The notes under the pieces: generated by a model | The model's input: only the letters and a program-made list of their open reading frames with translations | What the model was told of the DNA's origin: nothing | The model's database searches: none | Shown here: positions 1-10,194 of the stretch, piece by piece | Position numbering within the stretch: position 1 is the first letter of the stretch | Layout of the letters: every line of letters starts with the position of its first letter | Translations under genes and position numbers: made by a program | Source of the DNA: Burkholderia pseudomultivorans | Lineage (GTDB): Bacteria; Pseudomonadota; Gammaproteobacteria; Burkholderiales; Burkholderiaceae | Reading direction: 5' to 3' | Assembly (NCBI RefSeq): GCF_902499075.1 | Contig: NZ_CABVPP010000008.1 | Coordinates: 1 to 64,000 of the forward strand | Length of the DNA stretch: 64,000 nt

Positions 1-1629
1 CTGGGCGCGTGCACGGTCGGGCCGGATTTCACACCGCCGCGTGCGGACCTGCCCGCGGGCTGGCATGCGCTGCAGCGCGCGGACGCGGCCGCGCCCGCGT
101 CGGGCGCGAGCGCGCCGGCTTCCACGCCGACGACGGACGCCGATCCCGATCCGCGCTGGTGGCGCGCGTTCGGCGATCCGCTGCTGGACCGGCTCGTCGA
201 ACGCGCGGCGCGCGACAACCTCGACGTGCAGGCCGCGGTGTTGCGCATCGCGCAGGCGCGTGCGCAGGTGCGTGCGGCTGCCGCGCAGGGCTTGCCCGAC
301 GTGCGCGCGAGTGCGAGCTATCAGCGCGAGCAGCTCGGCCTGAAGGGGTTCGTCGAAGATCAGGGGCTGGACCGGCAAATCGACCGGCTCGGCGCGCCGG
401 GCTCGCCGCTCGACCGGCTCGGGCCAGGCACCGGCGCAGCCGTGCAGCAGCGTGCGCGCGGCGCGCTCGATGCATTGGAATCGCCGGTCAACCTGTGGCA
501 GGCCGGCTTCGACGCGTCGTGGGAGCTCGATCTGTTCGGACGCGTGCGGCGCACGGTAGAGGCCGCCGATGCGCAGGCGGGTGCGGCCGTCGCGAGCCGC
601 GACGACGCATTGCTGTCGCTCGAAGCCGAAGTCGCCCAGACCTATCTGCAGCTGCGCGGTGCGCAGACGCAGCGCGCGCTCGCCGACGAACTCGTGGACG
701 CGCAGCGCGAACTGCGCGATCTGACGCGCGAGCAGGCTGCACACGGCCTGGCGAGCGACCTCGACGTGCGCAGCGCCGATGCGCGGCTTGCCCAGTTGCG
801 TGCGCAACTACCGCAGTTCGATCAGCAGATCGTGCTGCTGAAGAACGGGCTTGCCTATCTGGTCGGCGGCGCGCCGGGCGCGCTCGACGACTGGCTCGAC
901 ACGCCGCGTGCGCTGCCGGGCGTGCCGCCCGCCGTGCCGGTCGGCCTGCCGTCGACGCTCGCGCGGCGTCGGCCCGACATCCGGCGCGCGGAAGCCGACC
1001 TGCACGCGGCGACGGCCGACGTCGGCGTCGCGGTCGCGCAGTTCTATCCGGACGTGTCGCTGACCGGGCAAGTCGGGCTGCGCGCGACGCATGTGCGCGA
1101 GCTCGCGCACTGGTCGCATCTGTTCTATGCGTTCGGGCCCGCGGTATCGCTGCCGATTTTTTCGGGTGGCGCGCTGGTGTCGAACCTGCGGCTCACGCAG
1201 GCGCGTCAGGCGGAGGCGGCGCTCGCGTATCGGCAGACCGTGCTCGTCGCGCTGCGCGACGTCGACAATGCGCTCGCCGTGTGCCGCACCGACCAGACGC
1301 GCGCGGCCGCGCTCGACGATGCCGTGCGCGCGGAGCAGGGCGCGCTGGAACTCGCGCGCGATCGTTACCGCAAGGGGCTGTCGCCGTTTCTCGACGTGCT
1401 CGACGCGGAGCGGCAATGGTCGGAAGGGCGTCAGCAGGCCGTGCAGGGCGCGCTGCAGACGACGACCGATCTCGTCGCGCTGTACAAGGCGCTCGGCGGG
1501 GGGTGGCGGGAGGGGGAGGGTGGGCGTGATGGTGGGGCGCGTGCTGATGCTCGGCGTGTCGATGCTGCGCGTGCCGATGCTTCGCGAACCGATGCGGCGC
1601 GCGACGCGCAGGCGCCCGCGCAACCGTAG
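1..1629 (+). CDS. RND efflux outer-membrane lipoprotein, NodT/OprM family (5' end missing)
   Basis: This is the outer-membrane channel of a tripartite RND-type efflux pump. The frame is open from the first base, and codon 4 is a cysteine followed by TVGPDFTPP, the lipobox and start of the mature NodT/OprM proteins. The signal peptide and start codon therefore lie just outside the window. Two outer-membrane-efflux repeats follow: one covers the first half (SPVNLWQAGFDASWELDLFG near residue 170), the second includes RRPDIRRAEADLHAATADVGVA and FYPDVSLTGQVG. The normal domain ends around ALGGGW. After it comes a low-complexity Ala/Arg/Asp tail of about 45 residues in which RADARRVDAARADASRTDAA repeats loosely; this is unusual for the family. 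The membrane-fusion and RND genes would be expected upstream. Family assignment is firm; substrate unknown. Confidence 0.93.
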   Translation: MGACTVGPDFTPPRADLPAGWHALQRADAAAPASGASAPASTPTTDADPDPRWWRAFGDPLLDRLVERAARDNLDVQAAVLRIAQARAQVRAAAAQGLPDVRASASYQREQLGLKGFVEDQGLDRQIDRLGAPGSPLDRLGPGTGAAVQQRARGALDALESPVNLWQAGFDASWELDLFGRVRRTVEAADAQAGAAVASRDDALLSLEAEVAQTYLQLRGAQTQRALADELVDAQRELRDLTREQAAHGLASDLDVRSADARLAQLRAQLPQFDQQIVLLKNGLAYLVGGAPGALDDWLDTPRALPGVPPAVPVGLPSTLARRRPDIRRAEADLHAATADVGVAVAQFYPDVSLTGQVGLRATHVRELAHWSHLFYAFGPAVSLPIFSGGALVSNLRLTQARQAEAALAYRQTVLVALRDVDNALAVCRTDQTRAAALDDAVRAEQGALELARDRYRKGLSPFLDVLDAERQWSEGRQQAVQGALQTTTDLVALYKALGGGWREGEGGRDGGARADARRVDAARADASRTDAARDAQAPAQP

Positions 1630-1864
1630 CCGTGTACGCTGCTCAGCGCGGGGGCGCGCGCTGCGTCATGCTGCGACGATACCGGCGCGTGCTGCATGCA
1701 TCGGCGATGCTGCTGGACGACCGGCGCGCAGCGGCGAATATCCTGCACGCCCATTGGCAGGTAGGTCACTAGCGTCGTAAGGGCTTCTCCTGCCGGCAAT
1801 GGTGGCCGGCACGAGAAGAAGAACATAACAACCGGGTCAACGGTCCCGTTGGACTCGCCTAACT

Positions 1865-2053
1865 GCGCTCGCGGCGCCAAACGCTCAAGTTTCTCGCTTT
1901 CTCGATGTGTTCGACGCCTTCGTCGAAGCCGTCAGCGGTCTGGCGGACGGCTCACACCTGAAGTATGGCCTGCTCGCGAAGCAATCTCTGCTCGAATGGA
2001 TGAGCCGACAAAACAAAAGAGCCGGTCGTTGGTATGGCGGCACGATGAATTAG
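1865..2053 (+). pseudogene. coding-like fragment without a start
   Basis: Within the 880 bp between the efflux gene and the exporter, one frame reads like protein (VSRFLDVFDAFVEAVSGLAD, then HLKYGLLAKQSLLEWMSRQN) and ends at a TAG. The frame is closed upstream by a TAA at 1826 and has no good start, so this looks like the 3' remnant of a gene. I do not recognise the family. The rest of 1630-2511 is more AT-rich than its surroundings and shows nothing else I can name. Confidence 0.3.
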
Positions 2054-2511
2054 ATTCTCTAATGCTAAAAAAATAAATCTAGCTTGCTCGGGAATAATCG
2101 CATCGCTACGCTGAGACGGTTGCCGCGTCGTGTGTAGATAGTTCAATTTTTACGGGAAAGATTCGCCGACCGAGACTTAAGCTGTGGTGAATGAGAGAGC
2201 CTATTCACAAGAGTGACGAGATCATGATGTGGGCGCGCCACATAGTGATGTCGGCGGAGCATGGATTCGCTGTCTTTGATTCTCAGCCTGTTTGAGCCAA
2301 CTAAATGAACATTTTTGTAGCATGGAACGGACGGATCGGTCGTACGTTCGCTTTCTGATTTAGTCGGTTCTGACATAAGTTCAATAACGGTCGCTACGTG
2401 TCATCTCCCGGCGAGCTTGTCGCAGTCGTCATGTGCGGTGCAAATGCCAATCCCGCGGCTGTACGAGAGTAACGACGGTTCTTTTAACTCCCAAAATCGA
2501 CCAACTCAGCC

Positions 2512-3408
2512 ATGAATGCCACCAATTTCGCTTTTTTGTTGACGCTTGCTGCACTATGGGGTGCGTCATTTCTGTTCATTCGGGTTGGTGCGCCCGAGTT
2601 CGGACCAGTGCCGTTGATGGCAGTGCGAATTTTGATTGCCGCAGTTTTTCTCGCTATTGTCCTCGGATCGAAACGGGGATTCCATAGGATGTCCGGCAAG
2701 ATCGTACCGCTGTTTGCGATTGGCGTGCTAAATCAAGCTCTGCCTTTCTGCCTCTTCGCTTATGCCGAGCTGACGCTGCCTGCTGGAGTCACGTCGGTGA
2801 TCAACGCTACGACGCCGTTGTGGGCCGCGATCGTTGCGTTCGTATGGATAGGAGACCGATTAAGCAGGACGCGCGTGGCTGGCCTGTTTATCGGCTTCGC
2901 CGGCGTGCTGATTCTTGTATGGAAAGACCTGAGCGGGCTGCGGTCGTTCAGTGAAAGCGCGATCGCACCGATCGCGGTTCTCTGCGCGACACTGCTGTAT
3001 GGGATCTCTGCGAATGCAACGAAGAGATTCCTGGCCGGAGTGGATTCGCTTGCAATCGCAACGGGCAGTATGATCGGCGCTGCGATCGTTCTCGCGCCGT
3101 TTGCTGTTGTATATTGGCCGTCGACGCCGATATCGACGACCGCATGGGTCTCGGTGATCGCGCTTGGTGTTGCCTGTACGGGAATTGCCTACATTATCTA
3201 TTTCTATCTGATCGCGACGGCCGGGCCGGCAAGGGCAGTATCCGTTACGTTTCTCGTGCCAATCTTCGGTCTCCTGTGGGGCACGCTGTTTCTGGATGAA
3301 TCGATATCGCCGATGATGATTGCAGGATGCGGGGTTGTGATTCTGGGGACGATGCTCGCGAGTGGTGTGCTCAAACCTTCGGTGCTGGTCGGCAAACGTC
3401 CAGTATGA
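2512..3408 (+). CDS. EamA/DMT-family transporter
   Basis: A 298-residue inner-membrane protein of the drug/metabolite transporter superfamily, likely an exporter. Ten hydrophobic segments are spread evenly over the length, arranged as two EamA repeats. The first begins at LLTLAALWGASFLFIRVGAP, the second at IAPIAVLCATLLYGISANAT, and each ends with a typical helix pair (GLFIGFAGVLILVW; GCGVVILGTMLASG). Length is normal for the family. GC is lower than in neighbouring genes, and the gene sits between decayed stretches, so it may be acquired. The LysR regulator gene at 3451-4371 is convergent (42 bp between the stops), so it is a neighbour rather than an obvious controller. The substrate cannot be read from the sequence. 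Confidence 0.9.
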   Translation: MNATNFAFLLTLAALWGASFLFIRVGAPEFGPVPLMAVRILIAAVFLAIVLGSKRGFHRMSGKIVPLFAIGVLNQALPFCLFAYAELTLPAGVTSVINATTPLWAAIVAFVWIGDRLSRTRVAGLFIGFAGVLILVWKDLSGLRSFSESAIAPIAVLCATLLYGISANATKRFLAGVDSLAIATGSMIGAAIVLAPFAVVYWPSTPISTTAWVSVIALGVACTGIAYIIYFYLIATAGPARAVSVTFLVPIFGLLWGTLFLDESISPMMIAGCGVVILGTMLASGVLKPSVLVGKRPV

Positions 3409-3450
3409 CGGCCCCGACGCGACGGTTATCAGGCCGCTCACGCACTGAAG

Positions 3451-4371
3451 TCAACCGGACGATGCAAGCGACTGCATGACGTTCTTCATGATCCACTTGC
3501 GAAACAAGATGGCGCTCGGATTATCGAGCGTCTCGTTCGGATAGACAAGGTAATACGCGTACTCCGGCGTTAATGGCGCATCAAACAGGATCGTGAGTCG
3601 ACCATCATCCAGCTCCGATCTGACGAGAGACTTCCTGGCGAGCGCGACGCCGTGGCAGGCCATGGCTGCATGAATCGCGCCGTTCGAATCAGTAAATATC
3701 GCTCCCTTATTTCCACGTATGCCATCGGCGCGATACTTTTCCAGCCACGCGAGCCATTCGTTGTGCCGCTCGTCGTGCAACAGCGTCGTGCGTACAAGGT
3801 CGGAAAACGATGAGAAGGGCCCGATTTGCTTTATCAAGCGCGGATTGCAAACCGGAGACAGCGGGTCGTCAAGTAGAAGTTCCGAATGGAGTCCGTGATA
3901 GCGTCCGGTGCCGTGTCGTACTGCAAAGTCTATCTGGTCCTCTGCGAACGCGGCGTAGCGATTCGTCGTACTGATCCTTAGATCTACCGTTGGTTCGGCG
4001 ATCGCGAGTTGGGCCAATCGCGGCACCAGCCACTGCATCGCGAAGCTGTGCGCGCAACTGACAGTCACGATCTCGGTATGGTTTGCATTGCTGCGTAGTC
4101 GATCTGTCGCCCGAAGAATCCGGTCGAATACCTGATTCAGCTCCTGCATGTAGCGCATCCCGTGAGGTGTGATATCGATGCCTCGTGCAGAGCGATGCAA
4201 CAGACTCACGCCGAGTTCGTCCTCGAGCTTGAGAATTTGTTGGCTGATCGCCGAAGCGGTCACGTGGAGTTCCGCGGCGGCGGCTTTGATACTTCGATGC
4301 TTGCCTACACTGACGAAGTAGCGTAGGGCGCGTAACGAAGGCAACGAGGAATGACTCTTCGGAGGTTTCAT
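3451..4371 (-). CDS. LysR-family transcriptional regulator (GcvA-like)
   Basis: A 306-residue LysR regulator. The N-terminal winged HTH spans about residues 10-70 (SLRALRYFVSVGKHRSIKAA, then ASAISQQILKLEDELGVSLL). The effector domain follows, with GcvA-like spacing (HGTGRYHGL near residue 160). LysR proteins often control a divergent gene, but what lies upstream of this one is the decayed 4.4-6.0 kb stretch. Its original target may be lost or lie elsewhere. GC is lower than the chromosomal average, as for the adjacent exporter. Start chosen at the ATG that gives the standard length before the HTH. Confidence 0.9.
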   Translation of the reverse strand: MKPPKSHSSLPSLRALRYFVSVGKHRSIKAAAAELHVTASAISQQILKLEDELGVSLLHRSARGIDITPHGMRYMQELNQVFDRILRATDRLRSNANHTEIVTVSCAHSFAMQWLVPRLAQLAIAEPTVDLRISTTNRYAAFAEDQIDFAVRHGTGRYHGLHSELLLDDPLSPVCNPRLIKQIGPFSSFSDLVRTTLLHDERHNEWLAWLEKYRADGIRGNKGAIFTDSNGAIHAAMACHGVALARKSLVRSELDDGRLTILFDAPLTPEYAYYLVYPNETLDNPSAILFRKWIMKNVMQSLASSG

Positions 4372-4708
4372 GTTATTGGAGTTCAGACGGCGATCCGCGC
4401 GACAGTACTACCATTCCGGCGAAGCGCCGCAAAGCCGCATTGTTTTTGACCGTCTCGTACCCGAGCCGGTGCGAAGGTTGACCGGGATAGGCGCTTATGT
4501 TGTCCATAACCGCTTTAAGAGAATGTCGACGTGACCGTCACACTGAACCCGAGTCCGAGGACAATACCGGTCAAGCGACCGGATATCGTCGCGCGCATGT
4601 TTTCGTCCGGGCCGAACGGCGACCGTCTATGCTTGCAAACGGTGTTGAACGCGATTGGGCGGGAAACCATGCCGAGACCTTGCTTTGTATACCCCAACGC
4701 CGATCAGC

Positions 4709-4846
4709 CTACGTCGACAGCAAGATCCAGACGGGCTTTCCTATTGCGCCGGCAAGATGAGCGACGGGTGTGTCGACCGTGATAACCAGATCGAGACGGT
4801 CGATCGTCTCCGATGCTGATGTCGATTCCATGGCCAACGAAATAGC
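4709..4846 (-). pseudogene. remnant of a TPR/heptosyltransferase-like protein
   Basis: On the minus strand the frame [20 protein letters not shown], followed by [10 protein letters not shown], matches the conserved nucleotide-sugar-binding end of glycosyltransferases found in TPR proteins. An in-frame TAG ends it early. A second frame just upstream ([19 protein letters not shown]) may be the preceding part, out of frame by a frameshift. Only this fragment remains; it cannot encode an active enzyme. Confidence 0.45.
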
Positions 4847-5236
4847 GGGACTGGAACACAGAGTCCCTCGCCCGACGTGTAGCCGATTTGCAGGTTTCTC
4901 GCATGTGCGCTTGACATTGATATTTTAACGAGTATCAATTACGAGACCAATTTAAAAATATTGCCTGCTACATCGCGACAGATTCCGACGCAATGAAACT
5001 CGGCATCAATCGAGAAAAGCTAGCAGGCAGGTCGAAAATTGTCAACGCGCACCGGAAATAAATGCTACATCGGTATTAATGTCGATTTAGAAATAATAGT
5101 TATTGATTGTGGTGCGAACGGCTATCGGAACAATCAGCCGCTCAACCATGACTTTAATGACCGGTACGGTTCAAGCGCCAGCCGCAGTCGTCAGGACAGA
5201 ATCCCGCTTCATGACCATGGTCTCCGTGCTAAATGA

Positions 5237-5452
5237 CGAGGTCTCACAGGACGCGATGACGATGCGTCGACAATATTGGATGGCTCGCATGTCGCTGAGC
5301 AGATAGTCGCGCGCAATGCGATCGGTGAGAAAAAAGCAACCGCTTTCCTTTCAGGTTCGATTCACGTCAATTTCATTAGGCTGATGTGTGCAGACCAATT
5401 GGTCGGAGCAATCTCGCCGCGCCTAACAGTGGATATCGAGTCTGTCGCGTGA
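5237..5452 (+). pseudogene. frameshifted coding-like fragment, unknown family
   Basis: A frame reading HVAEQIVARNAIGEKKATAF and then SIHVNFIRLMCADQLVGAIS ends at a TGA. A plausible upstream part lies in another frame (MTMVSVLNDEVSQDAMTM, from about 5209). The pair looks like a gene broken by a frameshift. I do not recognise it, and the stretch from 4847 to 5236 shows nothing else I can name. Confidence 0.2.
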
Positions 5453-5588
5453 CGTATCCGGAAGATCAGAACTTTGTGGGATCTGGGCACTATCAGCATC
5501 GCCGCTGACCCGCCGCTTTGGCTTGGGTTGGGATCGTGTCTCAATTTCAGCAAAACTGCCTCGTCGTGGTGGGCAGCGCACCGAGTAG

Positions 5589-5753
5589 CTCGCTCCGATC
5601 AATGAGCTTGCGGCGCTCGGCGTGAAGGGCAGCGTCGCGACACGCTTCGGTGCCTACGGCTACGACCTGTTCGCCGGTACGCCGGTCTACAAACCGTCCG
5701 GGTTTCCGACGGCGCGTGTCACGGTCGGTTTTCAGGTCACGGCACAGCTCTGA
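5589..5753 (+). pseudogene. 3' remnant of a ShlB/FhaC-type (TpsB) transporter
   Basis: The last 54 codons of an open frame read GVKGSVATRFGAYGYDLF, AGTPVYKPSGFPTARV and TVGFQVTAQL before TGA. This is the pattern of the final beta strands of two-partner-secretion transporters, which end in a strand closing with an aromatic or hydrophobic residue. A TAG immediately upstream closes the frame, so only the tail survives. The haemolysin/adhesin partner is not present. Confidence 0.5.
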
Positions 5754-5983
5754 CGATGAAAGGCCAAGCCATATACTCGGCCTCCTGTCGTCCGAGGCGA
5801 GACCGGCGAGGATCCATAGTCGACGGCGTTTCTCGTGCACGCCGCTCGCCGCGCTATGCGCGAGCGATGACAAAGCCATTTTCTCTACGGCAGCCGGCCC
5901 ACCGATGTCGATTGCGCCCAGCGTGCGCCGCGCGATAGCGCGCGTGCTCGAGGCGCGCCGAGGCGTTCCTCTAATGCAGGTCC

Positions 5984-6014
5984 TTGACCTTGAAGTGAAG
6001 TTCAAGCCTAGAGT
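5984..6014 (+). promoter_or_regulatory. MerR-type promoter with dyad operator
   Basis: TTGACC (5984-5989) and TAGAGT (6009-6014) are separated by exactly 19 bp, the overlong spacer typical of MerR-family controlled promoters. The spacer contains the dyad CTTGAA-N6-TTCAAG. It points to the truncated gene at 6091 and the enzyme gene at 6390. A near copy faces it at 8563-8593. No MerR gene lies in this window. Confidence 0.6.
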
Positions 6015-6090
6015 GCCGGCTGAGGCTCTTTGAGCCGGCGGGCTTGCGAGGCGGCGCCTGCCGCGACGAATCAGCGAGGAGAGGCAGGAC

Positions 6091-6393
6091 ATGGACATGC
6101 GCATCGGCACCACGCCAGTCGAACTCGGCTCGCCCACGGTCGACGTGCCCGCAGGCGGCTACTACGATCGCTTCCGGATGAATCCCGAACTCGACGAGAT
6201 GGCACGCGACCCGGCCGCCGGCAATGTCGACTTCTTCCGGCGCATGCCAAAGCGCATCGTGGAATCGTCGGTCGGCGCCATCCGGGCGCCGAATTTCTAC
6301 TACCGTTCCGGCAGCGTGCAGCTGCTGTTCGTCGCGCCGCTCGCAGCGCTGAGCGCGCGTTATCCCATCGTGTCGCCAAGGAATCATCGATGA
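6091..6393 (+). CDS. truncated acetoacetate-decarboxylase-like protein
   Basis: A 100-residue product beginning MDMRIGTTPVELGSPTVDVP, with RMPKRIVESSVGAIRAPNFY and SGSVQLLFVAPLAALSARYP. This resembles the N-terminal part of long acetoacetate-decarboxylase-family proteins, which normally continue for well over 100 more residues. Here the frame runs into a stop 12 bases after SARYP, and the next gene starts inside it (4-nt overlap). A good ribosome site (GAGGAG, 6077) precedes the ATG. I infer an internal deletion that removed the catalytic part and joined the stub to the downstream gene. The family call rests on pattern memory only. Confidence 0.5.
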   Translation: MDMRIGTTPVELGSPTVDVPAGGYYDRFRMNPELDEMARDPAAGNVDFFRRMPKRIVESSVGAIRAPNFYYRSGSVQLLFVAPLAALSARYPIVSPRNHR

Positions 6394-7631
6394 CCCAAGC
6401 CTCCTACGACCTCGTGGTGTTCGGCGCGACGAGCTTCGTCGGCCAGATCCTCACGCGCCATCTGGCCGAGCATCTCTCGAGCGGCGCCGACACGCTGCGT
6501 TGGGCGATCGCCGGCCGCTCCGAAGCGAAGCTTGCGCAGTTGCGCGATTCGCTCGGCGACGCGGCGCGCACGCTGCCGATCCTCGTCGCCGACGCGTCCG
6601 ACGACGCGCAGCTCCAGGCGCTCTGCGCGCAGACGCGCGTCGTCGTGTCGACCGTCGGCCCGTATGCGCTGTACGGCGAGCCGCTCGTGCGCGCCTGCGC
6701 GCAAAGCGGCACCGACTATTGCGATCTGACGGGCGAGACGCAGTGGATCAAGCGCATGATCGACCGATACGAAGCAGCGGCCACGCAGTCGGGTGCGCGC
6801 ATCGTGCATTGTTGCGGCTTCGATTCGATTCCGTCGGATCTTGGCGTGTACGTCCTTCAGCAACGCGCGCGGCACGAATGGGGCGCGCCGGCCGAGCACG
6901 TGACGATGCGCGTCAAGACCTTGAAGGGCGGCGCGTCGGGTGGAACGGTCGCGAGCATGATCAATGTCGTTCGCGAGGCCGCGGCCGATCCGGCGCTGCG
7001 CCGCATGCTGCTCGATCCGTATGCGCTGTGTCCGCGCGATCATCGCTTCACGGTGCGTCAGCATGCGGTCCGGTCGGCCGAGTTCGATCGCGATTGCGAC
7101 GCGTGGATCGCGCCGTTCGTGATGGCGGCCGTCAACGAGCGCGTCGTACACCGTTCGAACGCGCTGGCCGGCGACGCATACGGCAGCGGTTTCCGCTACG
7201 ACGAAGCGATCGTGACGGGGCGCGGCATCCGCGGCAGCGTCGTTGCGCGGGCGACCGTCGTCGCGCTCGGCGCATTCATGGCCGGCGTGCTCGTGAAGCC
7301 CGTGCGCAGCGCGATGGAGCGTTTCCTGTTGCCGAAGCCCGGCGAAGGACCGAGCCTCGCCGCGCAGCGCGCGGGCTGCTTCGATCTGCGCTTCTTCGGT
7401 CACGCACCGGACGGGCGGATCGTGCGCCTGAAGGTGACCGGCGATCGCGATCCCGGTTACGGGTCGACGGGCAAGATGCTCGGGCAGGCGGCGATCTGTC
7501 TCGCGCTCGACTGCCGCGCAGGCAACGACGGCACGCGCGGCGGCGGGTTCTGGACGCCCGCGACGATGTTCGGCGAGCGTCTCGTCGACCGGCTCGTCCG
7601 GCATGCGGGCCTGCGTTTCGACGCGATCTGA
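6390..7631 (+). CDS. saccharopine dehydrogenase-like / trans-acting enoyl reductase family protein
   Basis: A 413-residue NAD(P)-binding enzyme. The Rossmann start is clear (YDLVVFGATSFVGQILTRHL, then WAIAGRSEAKL), followed by the family's VVSTVGPYALYGEPLVRAC, YCDLTGE and HCCGFDSIPSDLGVYVL motifs. These mark the saccharopine-dehydrogenase-like group that includes mycobacterial trans-acting enoyl reductases. True lysine-pathway activity is unlikely, and the substrate is unknown. A hydrophobic stretch near residues 290-305 (VVALGAFMAGVLVKPV) may associate with a membrane, as in relatives. It overlaps the truncated upstream gene by 4 nt and is probably driven by the MerR-type promoter at 5984. 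Confidence 0.85.
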   Translation: MTQASYDLVVFGATSFVGQILTRHLAEHLSSGADTLRWAIAGRSEAKLAQLRDSLGDAARTLPILVADASDDAQLQALCAQTRVVVSTVGPYALYGEPLVRACAQSGTDYCDLTGETQWIKRMIDRYEAAATQSGARIVHCCGFDSIPSDLGVYVLQQRARHEWGAPAEHVTMRVKTLKGGASGGTVASMINVVREAAADPALRRMLLDPYALCPRDHRFTVRQHAVRSAEFDRDCDAWIAPFVMAAVNERVVHRSNALAGDAYGSGFRYDEAIVTGRGIRGSVVARATVVALGAFMAGVLVKPVRSAMERFLLPKPGEGPSLAAQRAGCFDLRFFGHAPDGRIVRLKVTGDRDPGYGSTGKMLGQAAICLALDCRAGNDGTRGGGFWTPATMFGERLVDRLVRHAGLRFDAI

Positions 7632-7771
7632 GCCGATTTCGCAACGACGTGTGCAGTGCCGATGCGGCACCGCCGCGCACCGCCGCGACGCGTCGCGAAA
7701 TCGCCGGCCGATGCGGCACCGATCGGCCGGCGCATGCGTTGCGTTTCGTTGCGTTGCGCGCGCGCGGGTGG

Positions 7772-8455
7772 CTACAACAGCGCCGCGACCTGCTCGGCCG
7801 TCGCCTTCGCCGACTGCGGATTCTGTCCCGTCACGAGGCGCCCGTCGACGACGACGTTCGACGTAAACGGCAGCAGCGCCTTCTCATAGCGCGCGCCGCG
7901 CCGTTTCATCTCCTCTTCGACGTTGTACGGCACCTTGTTCGCGACGCCGGCCAGCACTTCCTCGATCCACGCGTAGCCCGTGAGCCGGCGTCCGGTCACG
8001 AGCAGCGACCCGTCGGACAAGCGCGTGTTCAACAGCCCGCAATAGCCGTGGCAGACCGCCGCGACGATGCCGCCGCGTTCGTAGATTTCTCGCGTGAGCC
8101 GCTGCAGCCCTGCATCGTCGGGGAAGTCCCACATCACGCCGTGACCGCCGGTGAAGTAGATCGCATCGAACGCGGCCGCGTCGATGTCGTCGGGGCGTGC
8201 GGTGTTGGCGAGCAGCGTCTGATGGGCCGGATCGGCGCGCCATGCTTTCGCGGCGGCGTCCGCGTGCGGCCATTTGAGCGAACGCGGCTCGAGCGGCGAC
8301 ACGCCGCCTTTCGGACTGACGAGCTGCTGCGTGTATCCGCGCGCGGCGAAGATGTCGTACGCGTGCGTCAGTTCGGCGAGCCACAGGCCGGTCGGCTGCG
8401 ACGGGTCGGCGTAATGCGCGATGTTCGTGACGACGTGGAGGATGCGTCGGGTCAT
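7772..8455 (-). CDS. DJ-1/PfpI-family protein (Hsp31-like chaperone or glyoxalase III type)
   Basis: A 227-residue class I glutamine-amidotransferase-like protein. Key features are FTGGHGVMWDFPDD and the nucleophile elbow VAAVCHGYCGLLN, whose cysteine would be catalytic. The early part (ILHVVTNIAHY, then GLWLAELTHAYDIF with the conserved Glu) is typical of Hsp31/HchA-type members, which detoxify methylglyoxal or act as chaperones. The ATG at 8455 was chosen because AGGAC lies 8 bases upstream. The minus-strand MerR-type promoter (8563-8593) reads into it with a leader of about 107 bp. The 140 bp to the upstream convergent gene end show nothing clear. Confidence 0.87.
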   Translation of the reverse strand: MTRRILHVVTNIAHYADPSQPTGLWLAELTHAYDIFAARGYTQQLVSPKGGVSPLEPRSLKWPHADAAAKAWRADPAHQTLLANTARPDDIDAAAFDAIYFTGGHGVMWDFPDDAGLQRLTREIYERGGIVAAVCHGYCGLLNTRLSDGSLLVTGRRLTGYAWIEEVLAGVANKVPYNVEEEMKRRGARYEKALLPFTSNVVVDGRLVTGQNPQSAKATAEQVAALL

Positions 8456-8562
8456 GTTCGGTAGTCCTGTCGCGATCGGCCACGGGCCGTCGCGGGTCGC
8501 GCGACGTGGTTTGCCGCAGGGCAGGGCGCGGACCGGTGGCCTCGGTGCGCGCGCGGACATTA

Positions 8563-8593
8563 ACCATAACCTTCAAGCGAAGTTCAAGGTCAA
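8563..8593 (-). promoter_or_regulatory. MerR-type promoter with dyad operator, for the DJ-1 gene
   Basis: Read on the minus strand, TTGACC and TATGGT are separated by exactly 19 bp. The spacer and flanks carry the dyad ACCTTgAA-N6-TTgAAGGT. The start TTGACCTTGAA is shared with the promoter at 5984, so both are probably bound by the same MerR-family activator. The control of the DJ-1 gene is inferred from position. Confidence 0.65.
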
Positions 8594-8931
8594 GCGGTTT
8601 GCGCGGCTGCGGTCGATGCGTCGTTGGCGATGTAAGGCCGAACGATCGCGTCGGGTCTCGGCGTGCCCGGTGAGGCGTTGCATGCTGCGCGTTTCACCGG
8701 TGGCGAAGTGACGTGCGTTTTTGAAAGTCGAAGTTACGGATCAAAATGATGTCGTTATGATAAGAAAACTTATCCCGATGAATGCGAATATCGGCGTGAT
8801 GCGCCCGCCATGTTCGGGAAAATTTCGCGTCGGCGCGGCAGCGCATCGGCTGCGGTGCCGCACCGGCGCATACGCACGAACGTCAGGGACGTCACGCGAC
8901 GGTCCCGATCGCGATTCCCGCGCGCCGCGCA
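8594..8931. other. gene-free stretch
   Basis: No supported gene lies here. It holds a perfect 16-bp inverted repeat, GATAAGAAAACTTATC, at 8759-8774, in a local AT-rich patch. The repeat could be an operator or part of a weak terminator for hmp, which ends at 8932, but nothing decides between these. Confidence 0.4.

Positions 8932-10194
<1,263 letters not shown>

Noticed and set aside
6500-8464. A 654-codon plus-strand frame across the enzyme and DJ-1 genes
   Set aside because: Arg/Ala-rich low-complexity product in the wrong frame over two well-supported genes.
8759-8774. A Fur-type or NO-regulator operator at GATAAGAAAACTTATC
   Set aside because: It lies after the end of hmp, not at a promoter, and does not match a consensus I know well enough.
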